The notes beneath the pieces were generated by a model, which saw only the letters and a list, made by a program, of their open reading frames with translations, ran no database searches and was not told the origin of the DNA. From Corella eumyota (taxonomy: Eukaryota; Chordata; Ascidiacea; Phlebobranchia; Corellidae): a stretch of 64,000 nt of DNA. Both the position numbers and the translations under genes were made by a program. The stretch lies in contig OY720101.1 in the NCBI GenBank assembly GCA_963082875.1, positions 310,001 to 374,000 of the forward strand, given 5' to 3'. Positions within the stretch are counted from its first letter, which is position 1, and every line of letters starts with the position of its first letter. Positions 1 to 12,200 of the stretch are shown piece by piece.

Positions 1-160
1 TGTTATAAAGTCGTATCTCATATGCCAAGTGGTTTTGTATGTAAAGTTCAAATAGTATAAGCTTTTCCACTTTAGTTGTAATATTAACAGTGACATTGGT
101 ATCTTACTTATCAAGTGTTTTTATACTTTATAAAAATTTAACATAAGTTCAGAATAGAAA

Positions 161-2560
161 ATGAATGTTAATCTAACAATGAAGGTTTTTAAAGGTAAGA
201 TTGTTGAGAATTTAAGCAAGGGGTAAACTATATATTATATAAAATGTTTAAATATTACAAAAAAATCAAATTCTATTGTAGATGTATTACAACATGGCCA
301 ACCACTACAAAGGTCTATCTTGTTAAGAACATTACATGTTACCCAAACAATTGGAAGAAATTTTAACAAACCCATCAGCGGAAATGAACTAGCAAGAGTA
401 GCAGGTAACTAAAAACATTTATTTCATTTTCTGCAGAATATTTAAGCACCCATACCTAATATTAATACGGTAGCCTTTTAATAAAAAAAACGGTAATGTT
501 AAGTGGCCTTGAGTTGAACAAAGTATCGAAAAACGTTAAATTGAGTGGTATGTTGTTTATTTAATCGCCAAGTTGCTGTTGAGTACTACTTGACCACAAT
601 ACTCCGTAAAACCAAAAATTACGACAACAAAAACTTTACACAACCATTTATAGTTTTCGAAAATAACCATTCATGTAAAATGTTGTATATTGTTCAGGTA
701 TTCCGACTATGATGCGACTTCCAGCAGTGCCTACTAGCGACAACTTAAATGCTAGTTTTGTTGGAATACCAATTGATAATGGAACTTCATACAGACCCGG
801 GACAAGGTCTGGCACAAATATTAACATTTTAATTCTGTTCCACTAACCTATTTGTTATTAATATAGCTTGAAATTAGTTTTAATTTTTAAGATTCCAATA
901 TCAACAAAACTTTGGGTAAAAATTTAATTTTTTTTAGGTTTGGTCCACGTCATATTAGGTGCGAATCTTGTAGAATTCACGAGGTTAACGTCGCTACTGG
1001 AGCCGATCCTTATAACTCAATAAACGTAAGTCTACTTTAAATTGTTTGTGTAAAACTTTATTTATATATCAAAACAAAGAATCACTTGTGCTGTATATCT
1101 TCGCTAATTCTCTCTTACTACAAGTGATCCAAAAGGAAAAAAATTCTCTTTTTGAAGGTTTAATTTTTTATTTTTTATTAACTATGTTAAGTTAACCTAA
1201 ACTATATTATCTATAGGTTGCTGATATAGGTGACGTTGCGGTAAACTTGTACAACTTGCCTAAGACCTGCGATATTATAACAAAAAGTTACAAGGATATA
1301 ATAAAGAATGGATGTGTCCCTCTAACTGCTGGTGGTGATCATACAATTACTTATCCCATATTAAGGGCGATTGCTGACAAGTTTGTGAAAATCAGTATAT
1401 TTTTAGTTTTGGCAACAAGATAGTTAAAATAATATTTCTGTTAATTACAATATTTTAGATACGGTCCAGTTGGGTTGATCCACGTGGACGCACATAGTGA
1501 CTGTGATGACGTCATGAACAGTGAAAAGATCGCGCATGGAACGTCGTTTAAACGAGCCGTCGATGAAAACTTGTTGGACTGCAAACGCGTTGTCCAGATT
1601 GGGTTAAGAGGGTCAGGATATTCAGTCGACGAGTATAAGTTTCAAATCGACCAGGTTCATTTGTAGATTTATATTTCGTTTAATAATCCCGGAGAAAGTT
1701 TGCATCCAACTTTTAAGTTGTTAAGATTATTAAGATTTAAACCTATATAAAATCAATTCTGCCCAGTACAGCACTGAATCAAGGTTAAAGTTATTCTATT
1801 TTTAGGGGTTCAGAGTAATTCCCGCACATGAATGTTGGCACAAATCTCTATCGCCGCTAATGGACGAAGTGCGCCACCAGCTTGGCAACGGACCAGTTTA
1901 TATAAGGTTAAAAAACTAATAAAAATATTGTGCATATAACCTGATTTATAAAACTTCGATCTTTTTTATGCACATGTTTTTTTTCTCTTAAAACACTTCT
2001 ATGTATCATCATTAAAGGAATTTTAACCCTGACTTTAAGTAATTATAGTTTAATTAACATTGCAGAATGCGTTATTCGTATAAAGTTGTTGTTAATTTTA
2101 AGTCTTGAACATAATTAAATTTTTTAAAGTTTTGATATTGATTCTCTGGACCCTTCATTCGCCCCTGGGACTGGAACCCCAGAGATCGGGGGTTTGACAT
2201 CAATCCAGGGGTTAGAAATATTAAGAGGCTGTCGGGGTCTAAACGTAGTCGGGGGAGACCTTGTCGAAGTTTCGCCACCCTACGACCCAACAGGTTAATT
2301 ATGACATCATATTCGAATTACAAAGATAATTGTTGTTATATTAAGTAATTAGAGTAGGAAGTATTTACGTTTGTTTATTACGTCATAATATTACGCGTGA
2401 CGTCATTTTTTAAGTTACCAAAAGTAACCTTTGTAATGTTGATTTAAACAATAAATTAATTAGTGACTACATTTACTTTGCAGGAACGACTGCAATGACG
2501 GCTGCTAATTTATTGTTTGAAATGTTGTGTATCCTGCCAGGGGTAAAGTATCTTAAGTGA
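161..2560 (+). CDS. AGMAT: Agmatinase (ureohydrolase family), 9 exons, complete
   Basis: Exons read as 161-194, 282-404, 698-806, 938-1025, 1217-1380, 1459-1654, 1806-1906, 2130-2293 and 2484-2560. They sum to 1056 nt (351 aa), close to the length I recall for human AGMAT. All junctions are GT-AG and in phase. Family hallmarks of the binuclear Mn site are present: GGDHTITYP in exon 5, [10 protein letters not shown] in exon 6, and [19 protein letters not shown] across the exon 7/8 join. Members hydrolyse agmatine to putrescine and urea, usually in mitochondria. The basic N-terminal stretch ([15 protein letters not shown]) could be a targeting peptide, which is inference. The start is the ATG at 161, whose 34-nt exon ends in a good donor and restores frame with exon 2; no other ATG near exon 2 keeps the frame. 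A related guanidino-ureohydrolase specificity cannot be excluded. Confidence 0.93.
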
Positions 2561-2564
2561 AGAC

Positions 2565-2570
2565 AATAAA
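2565..2570 (+). terminator. Polyadenylation hexamer of the agmatinase gene
   Basis: AATAAA lies five bases after the agmatinase stop codon, implying a very short 3' UTR. There is no transcript evidence. Confidence 0.5.
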
Positions 2571-3151
2571 CTTATTGTTATTAACAATTACTTGTTTGTT
2601 GTTGAAATCTAATTAGATCAAACAAAATGTTTTATTGCTATTAACTGATTCGAAACATTTAAAAATTTTTTTTTCATTTGGCAATAAATTAAACTTTATT
2701 TGGCGTGCTATTACACTTACGAATAATTTATGCCTAAGTTAAATGAGTTGCTTGAATAAATTAATTGCTGATTAGCAAAAAATGTTAATTAAAAATGTTA
2801 ACAACATCGTGTTTTAAATAACATAATGCTCCAGACTGGGCATGAGTAACTATTTCCTGGATATAATAGGTTACTATAAAGTCCATCCAAAAATATACAA
2901 AACCTTATTAAGTTAGGTTGGGTTTAAAAACTTGTTTTGACTTAAATTTTTAGATCACACTGTTAAAATTGTGTAGAAATTTAACGTATTTTGTGTATAT
3001 AGTGGACTAAATATAATTTTGATTATGGTTATTAATTAGTCATAATTTCCGTTAAAATATAACACCAGAAAATATTTATATGTATTTATTCGTAAAAAGA
3101 ATTAGTTTAAGTTTTAGATAGCTTTTAAGTGTTGCTTTGTTATTGAAAACA
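2571..3151. other. Intergenic, agmatinase to ABCG copy A
   Basis: About 580 bases of AT-rich DNA between two genes on the same strand. It should contain the promoter of ABCG copy A, but I see no clear TATA box or conserved block, and no block shared with the upstream regions of copies B-D. Confidence 0.5.
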
Positions 3152-6100
3152 ATGGCAGATAGTGACGAAACAAACAAAGTTGTTTATAGAGGTGGAGAGA
3201 CCGACAACCAAGTCACAATAACAGTAAACGAAGCAAACAATGAAGTAATTGTTGATGTCGGCGAATCAGGTGACATTGAGCAATCAAACCAAGTTCAAGC
3301 CAATCCAAATATCAACCAATCAGAACCCCCCATTTCTAACCAACCAGATAACTCAGTAGATAACCAACCAACTCAATTATTAAATGGTGATCCACCACCT
3401 TTAGAAAGCACACAAATGAACCAACCGAATGGTTCTTATGTTAACCAATCATTCGAACCATCTGAACCAACAACTTCCCAACCTGAGACATCAGGTCTAA
3501 AATCTAATGGTCAAACTACTACAACTAAAATGTAAAGTTAAGCAGAAATTAACTTAGTTTAACATATATTTTTATCCCCCCAAAAAAACATTTTTATTAG
3601 AATAATAAAGTTATGAGCATATTTAAATGCTATTTAGTAAAAAAAATTGTGGTTTTTTTTTAAAGACATTTAAAAAAATTAATTTTAGATTTCCAAAACA
3701 AGGAGACAGAACATCACTCGACAAAGACTCAAGAATAACTATAAGTTTTCATAATATTACTTATCAAATCCCAAAGAAATTGGACGATATTCCATTCTGC
3801 GGAAAGAAAACAACGCTTACTATTTTGGACAAAATGAGGTAAATAAATTTGCAATGTTTGAAAAAATCAAATTTAATAAATTTTTTAATGAAACGATAAG
3901 TAATTTAAATTTATTGTTGATGTAAATTTTTGTGTTTACTAAATGCGAATTTGAAGGAAGTAATTAAATTTTAGTATCTTGTTGCTATATCCTGTATAGT
4001 TAGCATGTTAACATAATTATATTTATACCATCATCTGCTTATATCATATTATACACACACCTAACATATGGGTATTCTATGATAATTTTAATATTTTGTA
4101 ATAATGCAGTTATTAACCCAATTTTTTTTATTTTCAATATTGTAAAGTCAAACAAATTGTTTATTGTTACAGTGGGATCTTTACTCCTGGGTTAAATGCG
4201 GTTATGGGGCCAACGGGAAGTGGAAAAACAACGTAAAATTTTATTTATAAAAACCTTTCACTATTTTGTCTTTTGCCCTTTGTTTTTTAAACTTACAAAT
4301 AGTTCGCTAAAAACACAAAATGTTGCAAAACTTACTTTAAAAATTTGTCATATTTCTAAGGTTATTGGATGTCTTAGCTCAACGTAAAAACCCGAAATTT
4401 TTAGTGAATGGTTTTGTTCTTGTGAACGGGGAGAAACCGCCTTCTAACTTTAGACATATTAGTGGATATGTTTTACAGGTAAACAACCAACCAATATTTA
4501 GGCTAACAAAAACAATATCTGTAAAATAGTTTTAACATGGCAAAAAAGATTTAAGCCCAAAGAACTGAAAATTGTTGCAATATTACAATATACCACATTA
4601 TTCAATACAAATCTTAAACCTGATTACACAGTTCAAACAAAACAACTTGTGTGGTACATATCTAAGGTTCATTATATTTACAAAGATTTTATCATGATAG
4701 GATTGCATTCTCTCGCCCCACCTAACGGTTCGAGAAAACTTAGAATTTTCGGCCAATCTTCGACTACCTTGGAGCAAGTACGATAAAGCTGCCCGCAAGC
4801 GAAAAGTTACAGAAGTAATCAGACTTCTAAAACTTGAAGCCGTTGGTGATACTTTGGTAAGAAAAAATGAATCAAGATTTAAATAATGTTTGGAGTCCAA
4901 ATTAAATGTAATATGTGATAAACACCATTTAAAACTATTTTTAATTTATCGCACACTATGGTAGATGCAATAAAAAACAATTATTTATTACTGCGTTATG
5001 GTCAAAAATCATTTTAAAAAGACTTATGTTTAAGTTAAGCTTGTTTAAAGTCCATAATAACTGCTCGTCTTTAGGTCGGAGATGAATTAAAGAGAGGTTT
5101 ATCAGGAGGCGAAAGAAAGAGAACAAACATTGGGATGGAGATGATCTTGGATCCTCCTCTGTTGTTTCTGGATGAACCAACAAGTGGACTAGATGCCAAC
5201 ACCGCTAATGACCTCATCTTGTTATTGTCCAAGTAATTTTAAATTGTTTAAAACTAAAGATATTATTTCAAAGCAAAAACAACTTTTAATATTATTTATC
5301 TAAACTTACAAAAACATTTAATTCAACTGTTGTACACTCTTTTACAGTATGGCCAAGGAGGGACAAAACATAATTTTATCAATCCACCAACCTAGGCATT
5401 CAATCTTTACCATGTTCGATAAACTTATTATATTACATAAAGGCCAGTTCGTTTACAGAGGACCGGCTGACGAAGCTGTTACTTATTTTGACGAACTTGG
5501 TAAGCTGTAGGCCTCAAGCATATTAATATAAGCATGCAACAAGCACATGAATCTACTAGATTTACAAAAACTAACACTTGTTTGTATATATCAATAAGTC
5601 AATCAATGTATATTAAGCCCACATTAAAGGCTTTGTTTTTACAAAATCACACACTTCAACTAACTTATATTAAGTTATATATATATATATATATATGCAC
5701 ACTACAACCTAAAAATCCCCTTTATTTTCACAACATGTCAAATTAGGTTACAAGTGTCCACCTATGCTGAATCCAGCTGACTTTTTCCTCGATATCGTTG
5801 GTGGAAACGTTGAAATGTACAATGTTCTTAAACGAATAGGGTCCTTACGACTACAAAGAGCTCATTCTATTAAAGAGATTATTAGCAGTAAGTTTGTTTA
5901 GTTTTTAAACTTATTTTTCTTTAAACAAAATCAATCACAAATGTTGGCAGATGGTTAACAATGGACTTTAAAATAAATGAGTTTCATAACCATAAAATAG
6001 TTGACATTTATGTCCAATACCAATGCCTTAAAAAATGAGTTTGATATCAATGCCTCCAAGTATCAATGCTTAAAAAAATTCCAATATCAATGCCTTAAAA

Positions 6101-8510
6101 AATTAGTCTTAAAAAGACCTTAAATTAGTTTTCTACACTTCAAGCACTTTTGTTATAGAATTTTCAACTACATCACGAAGGGTAAAAGACAATAGAGAGG
6201 AAAAGCTTATAAAAGGTTATCAGAAGACATCACTTAACTTGATTGGACAGTTTGAAAAATCTTCTTTTAACAAAGAAGAGAACGATGTGTTGCAGGTAAT
6301 TAAGTTGGTTAATTTTAAGAAATATAAATAATAATTTCTTGCAAAAATGTTTATTATTCACATTAGTAAAACAATTACTTGTAATACAACTTTAAGGTTT
6401 TTTTTTGATACGCAAAAACAATCAAATCGAAAATAAATAAAATTTTCTGTAAATAAAAATGCCCCTCTAAATTGAAACAGGAAATTAAAGAAATATACAA
6501 AGGGGAAAATGGGGAAGTGTCGTCGCTACAAAGAGTTGAGATCAAAACTTCTTACGCAAATGGCTTTCTACCACAAGTAAGTAACTCTGTTTACAAAAAA
6601 CAAACTCTTACCAAAACAAGAGATTGTACAGTTTGTAATGCCCAAAGACTAATACAAGATCACATGAACATAAAAGTTAACTCTGTTAAATTTTTAAAAC
6701 AAGTATAATGCTATAAATAACGTGTTTTTAGTTAAAAGTTGTTGGAGGCAGAACTGCATTAAACTTGTTCCGAAACCCGATCACAACAGCCTTGCAAATG
6801 TTAGTGTTGGTCGCATTTGCTGTTGTGATAGGAATCGTGTTTTTTCAGATCGATTATTCGTTTACATCAGGAATTCAAAACAGGTTAATAGCAGCGTTAT
6901 TGTTTTATGTAAAGTAACCATTTGTTACACTAACCAAATTTCGAGCTAAAGTTTGGATATTACTATGGTAAAAAAGTCAGATAACAAAAATCTAAATTGG
7001 TTTTAACAGTATATTTAATTTAACTAAAATCAGTTACTTATATTTTGCTGTAGGACTTTTTTTGTTTAATGTAAGAGTTTTTATAAATTTATTTTACCAA
7101 ATAAAATTATCTTTCCAGAGTTGGGAGTTTATTTTTTGTTCTGACAATTCAAATTGCGTATAACTTAACAGCATTGGGAAACTTGATTCAAGACAGAGCT
7201 AGATATGTGTAAGTAAAAAAATGTTTTCTAAGTAATTTAAACCCATTTACAATAAAACAAAGATCTTAATATGGTTAAAAATACGATAAAACTTCAAATA
7301 AGCAGAATCAGATAGCTTTATCAAAGTTGATTAAGTTCGTTTATGTCAAAATATAACAACAACATCATTGTCATATTTTTTTATGATACAGACATGAATC
7401 TATAGCAGGTTATTACCGGGTTTCGGTTTACTTTATATCACAACTATTGGCTGATCTTTTACCCAATCGAGTTGTAACCAACGTTGTATTTGGGACCATA
7501 ATTTATTTCTTAGTTGGTGAGTTCAAATTCATGTCACATTATCTAAACTGTTAAGAAGATATTGACAAATCTAAAACTTTTAAATTCCTTGTGTAAATTA
7601 AAATGCAAATAATATAATTTAAACTTGCACATTTTCGCAAACTCCACTAACAATAAAGCATTTGTTTTCACTGTATATCTTGTTTACAGGTTTAAATCCT
7701 CAAGCAGACAAGTTCCTTATATTTTTGTTGGTTTTAATTCTGTTTGCTATGACTGGAGGGACGGCAATATTCCTGATAAGTTTGTTATTTTCAACCTACT
7801 CCACAGCCTACATCGTTGCCTCAGTTGGCCTGATCATGATGCTCATGTTTGCCGGCTTCCTGGTGAATATTACAAGCTTAATGGCATGGTTGGAGTGGAT
7901 TAAATACTTAAGCATCATGAGATATGGAATTAATGTGAGTACAGAACTAAAATAAATGTTTGTGAGTTGGATTATATTCGATGACAGTGTTTGAAAATGC
8001 TCAATTGACTGGCAATCTATTAATATGTATTCAATATTAAAGCAATTTTAAGTGGATGTCCAGGGTTAAGCTTGGTAAAATAATATGTCGTTATTGCAGG
8101 CCTTGTCAAACAATGAAATGACAGGAAATGTATTTATTGAAAACTCATCATTTCCCGGTTACGACCCTAATTCAGTCAACCCTTGCATAAGCACTTTATT
8201 TAATATCTCTGTCATACCTAAATGGTAAGAAACCTTGACTATTTTTTGTTCGTTAATTAAAATAATATTTTTAAGTTCTCTAACTCTAATGATTTTTTAT
8301 CGTGTTATAAATAATTTGTGACGTCATCTATCTATTTATGACGTCATATATTTTTGTTGTAGTATAACTGCAGAAGATTATCTGACAAGTCAAGGGGTTC
8401 CACTCGGGGTGTGGGGGCTATGGAGTAATATAGTTGCACTAGGTTCAATCTTGCTAATACTTCTTGTTATATCTTACATCGCTTTAAGAAGGATAAACAA
8501 ATATATATAG
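3152..8510 (+). CDS. ABCG2-like half-transporter, tandem copy A, 16 exons
   Basis: Exons: 3152-3531, 3689-3838, 4173-4232, 4361-4478, 4701-4856, 5075-5232, 5348-5499, 5747-5887, 6159-6295, 6481-6576, 6732-6883, 7119-7208, 7392-7516, 7690-7934, 8100-8224, 8363-8510. They total 2433 nt (810 aa). Order is ATPase domain then six-helix membrane domain, as in ABCG proteins: Walker [10 protein letters not shown] (exons 3-4), signature LSGGERKR and Walker [13 protein letters not shown] (exon 6), H-loop SIHQPRHS (exon 7), [10 protein letters not shown] (exon 8), then hydrophobic helices in exons 11-16. Such half-transporters dimerise to export lipophilic compounds. Exon 1 adds about 126 residues rich in Asn, Gln, Pro, Ser and Thr that B-D lack. 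After the Q-loop Gln the usual [13 protein letters not shown] is [13 protein letters not shown] here. The real start is ATG 3152; an in-frame TTG lies upstream. This is the most diverged copy of the array. Confidence 0.9.
5676..5696. repeat. (TA)n simple repeat
   Basis: A run of alternating T and A inside intron 7 of ABCG copy A. It is a simple microsatellite. Confidence 0.85.
6013..6110. repeat. Short degenerate tandem repeat in intron 8 of ABCG copy A
   Basis: Four or so imperfect copies of a unit containing ATCAATGCCT followed by an A-rich run (around 6019, 6048, 6061 and 6083). It does not touch the exons. Confidence 0.6.
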
Positions 8511-9236
8511 CCCCAATAAGAAAAGTAATATGATAGATGCAGCACTATTGAACAATACAAAAGTTTCAACCACAAACCAAAATTTAATTAATACGATTAA
8601 CCATGCTTTTAGGTAATTTATTTTATATTAAAAATCCTTTTTTATTCAGACCACAATCTTTTATTTTAAATATTGATTTTTGGATAGTTTATAAAAATAA
8701 CTCAAAAACGAAATTTGTTTCCATTATTTTGTTTGTGAATAAGTGTTAAAATAAAAAAGCAACGAACTTTAGGCGTATTGTGATTATGTTAATTAGCTTC
8801 GTATTTAAAAAGGTCTAAAAATGAAAACAATATCACTTTGTTTTTTTTAAGTAAACGTTTTTCCGATACCAATAAACGTTTAAAACAAAATTTAAAAAAA
8901 CAAAAGCTTTTGAAAAGAGTTAAGTTGGAAATTATTTCTAATGTAGGTCTAAAATATATCGAAACATATTTGATAGATTAGAGTAAACTGTCCATGAACT
9001 ATAACTTTGTTTCGCTCCAATACTTACAAATAGTATGTTGCTGTTTAAAGGTAATACCCCTGCGTGCGCCAAAATCTGTGAAAGTAACCATAAAGTAGTC
9101 AGAATTTCAGATTAACATACTTAATAAAACAACGTAACAAATATGCTGAGCAGGTGGAACCAGTTTAAATTGTTAACTGCGCGTTTAAATGGGAGATTTT
9201 AGGTTAAGTTATTTCTGTTAAGTTTATATCGACATC
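8511..9236. promoter_or_regulatory. Intergenic, upstream region of ABCG copy B
   Basis: Several blocks here recur in the same order upstream of copy C (13991-14714). Examples are AATTAGCTTCG near 8790 and 14232, CAATAAACGTTTAAAA near 8870 and 14337, TTTGTT-CGCTCCAAT near 9006 and 14476, GTCAGAATTT near 9098 and 14552, and TTTATATCGACATCATGTC just before both starts. This is duplicated promoter DNA; the parts that stayed similar are candidate control elements. No TATA box was identified. Confidence 0.55.
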
Positions 9237-12200
9237 ATGTCTAATGGAATAAAAATGACTTCATTTACAGTCAGGTAAAATTATTAAAAAAAACTTTAAA
9301 ATATCGTTTTTAAAGTGTAAAACTTATGTTAAGTTGCCTATTTTTACGACGTGTCGATAATTCAAGTTAATTTTATTAATAAGAGCGGTATAAGCCTGAA
9401 AAATTATCAAAAAAAAATACAAAAGTATAAAAAGTTAAACATTATAATTGTCGGTATATTAATATTACTTTTTGGAACGTTTGTTTCCCCTAGCAACAAG
9501 GTGACGTCATGCGATCCCGCCATGGCAACTAACAAACAGGTGACCCTGACCTTTCATGACCTTCGTTACGAAGTACGTCATAAACTTGATGACGTACCTT
9601 GTTGTGGAAAGTCAGCCATGAAGGAAATATTATGTGGCGTCAGGTTGGGAAAAAAATATTTTTTGAAATTTTTTTTTATAATTCAGTAAATCTAATAAAT
9701 TAGGTTTTATGTTCCAGTGGGATGTTACCCCCGGGATTGAACGCAATCATGGGACCGACAGGAAGTGGAAAAACTTCGTAAGTTTAATATTTTATTAATA
9801 TTCATGTAATATTACTTACTTTGGTGTTAATCGACTTAAACCCTAATTCTGTAGCAAATAGTTAAAATGTGTTAATTTTTTTCTTTCCCTTTTTAAAATA
9901 TTACAGGTTATTAGATGTATTAGCCCAACGTAAAAACCCACAAGGATTGAAAGATGGAATTGTTTTATTAAACGGGGAGAAACCTCTACAAGATTTTAGA
10001 CTTTTGAGTGGATTCGTTGAGCAGGTATATATCTTACACAACGCAAAAAATTTTTTAACAAAAAAAAAGTTTTTGTATCATAGTTTATGAAAAAATAATA
10101 CTTTTAAAAACATATATATTCGATAAAATATATTATAGGACGATATAGTAATGGGGACATTAACAGTTCGTGAAAACTTGGCCTTTTCAGCCAATCTTAG
10201 ACTTTCAACAAGAGAGTTCAAAGTGAGAGAACGCAGGAAAAAGGTTGATGATGTCATCGAACAACTTGGCCTACAGGCTTGTGCAGATACACCGGTAAGA
10301 TTGATTGTGTTTTTTAATGTTAATTTAAAAAAATGTTTGAATAAATAAAATTGTAAATCTTAACCAATATAAAAATAAAATTTAATTAGAAAAGTTAATT
10401 AATGTTTTTTATTAATAATGATTAACTCTTTTCGTCACTAGGTGGGGACAGAATTTGAGAGGGGGGTGTCTGGGGGGGAGAGAAAGAGGACAAACATCGG
10501 GATGGAGATGATCCTTGATCCTCCAGTTTTGTTCCTGGATGAACCAACAACAGGACTGGATGCAAACACCGCAAACTCCATCGTGCTCTTGCTCTTCAAG
10601 TAAGAATACAACTAAATTGTTTTGTGGGTATTTTGCAGCATTTAGTTTTAAAGTTTATGGAATACGAACACTTTAAAAATGTAATTGAAGTGTGGTAGAG
10701 CTTTAAAAGTGTAGTAAACCAGTAGTGTGGTAAACCGGTCATAGGGTCAGACTATGAGCCCGAAGGTTTCGGGTTTGAGCCGCACCAATGGCACACTATT
10801 CGCCCTCGAATTCGGCATTTACAGATAGCTTAGACACGTTCTAACTGCACACCCTTACCCGATAAAAATATCAAAAACCTATCTCCTTTAAGGGAATATG
10901 AAAAAATCATAAAAAAATGCAAAATTCAAATTAAAGGTAAACCACCAGTAACCACTATTGATTGCTTTCTACAGATTAGCCAATGGTGGACGTAACATTG
11001 TAATGTCAATCCACCAACCCCGTTACTCAATATTCTCCTTCTTTAACCGACTAATTATCCTCAATAAGGGCAATGTTGTTTACAGAGGGGCAACTAATCA
11101 AGCTGTGAACTACTTTGAAAATATCGGTTAGATACTGTTAAATAATAATTTTCTTATTTAAAAAACTTTAAGTTAAAAAAAAATGTTTTTTTTAAATTTA
11201 AGCAATTTTCTTTTTCAAGGTTACTCATGTCCCCAGTTCCACAACCCAGCTGACTTTTTTCTGGACATTGTTGGAGGAGATGTTAATACCTCAAAACTGA
11301 TTGGTCAGTTGAATATTCCTGATGACCAATCAAGTAACAGTTGAGTATTGGGGGGTTAGATTAAATAAATTGAACCATTTTGTTTTAATGTAAACTTTGT
11401 TAATTGTGCATTTAATTCACAATTTTTGATGTTAGTGCATGGCCAAATACAGTCAATTAAAAAGTTTTAATCATTTTACTGGTGTAAAAAAACAAAACCT
11501 TCCCTAACAAAATAAAAACCATTTTTACCGCGCTAACTCGACTCTATTACTGTAGGTAGCAATTCTGCCACTGACACGGCACATTCAACTGCTAATGACA
11601 CCATAACAGCAATGAATACTGCTAGGAACGACAATAATGAATATTTGTTGCAGGAATTTAACAAATCTGTCCTTAATCTGGAGGAGATGAAGACTTTAAA
11701 GGTTTAAAATTTTGATTTTACTACTTTTAAATGATGTTACTGTGTAACATTTAGGGTTGATGTGTTATTATAATTGAATAATTTAATAATGTGTTAAATC
11801 ATTCATTTTTCATTTTTATTTTATCGTTTACCAAATTAATAAAGAGAAAAAAACTTAAGTTAATTTTAAAAATCAAAATAGCTCAAATTTTATCAACTTT
11901 TAAATTTTGTAAACGTTTTATAAAACATTTTTAGTCAATTATGGGAACATATAAAACAAAGGCTGGTAGAGATTTCAGAATGGGCCACGAAATACTTGAT
12001 ACAACTTATGCAAATGGATTCTTACATCAAGTAAAAAAAAATCTAATTAAACTATTTTTAACAAAATCTGGTGGAAAAATTTAACCTTTTTTTTATCTTA
12101 AGCACAAATACAGTTGTTAAATTTATATACCTTTTTTATTTATGTTTTAATTAAGCCCATAAAACAGTATTTGTATGTTTAGTTGAAGACTGTACTTAGA

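Noticed and set aside
2072-2290. 72-codon minus-strand ORF
   Set aside because: Antisense shadow of agmatinase exon 8.
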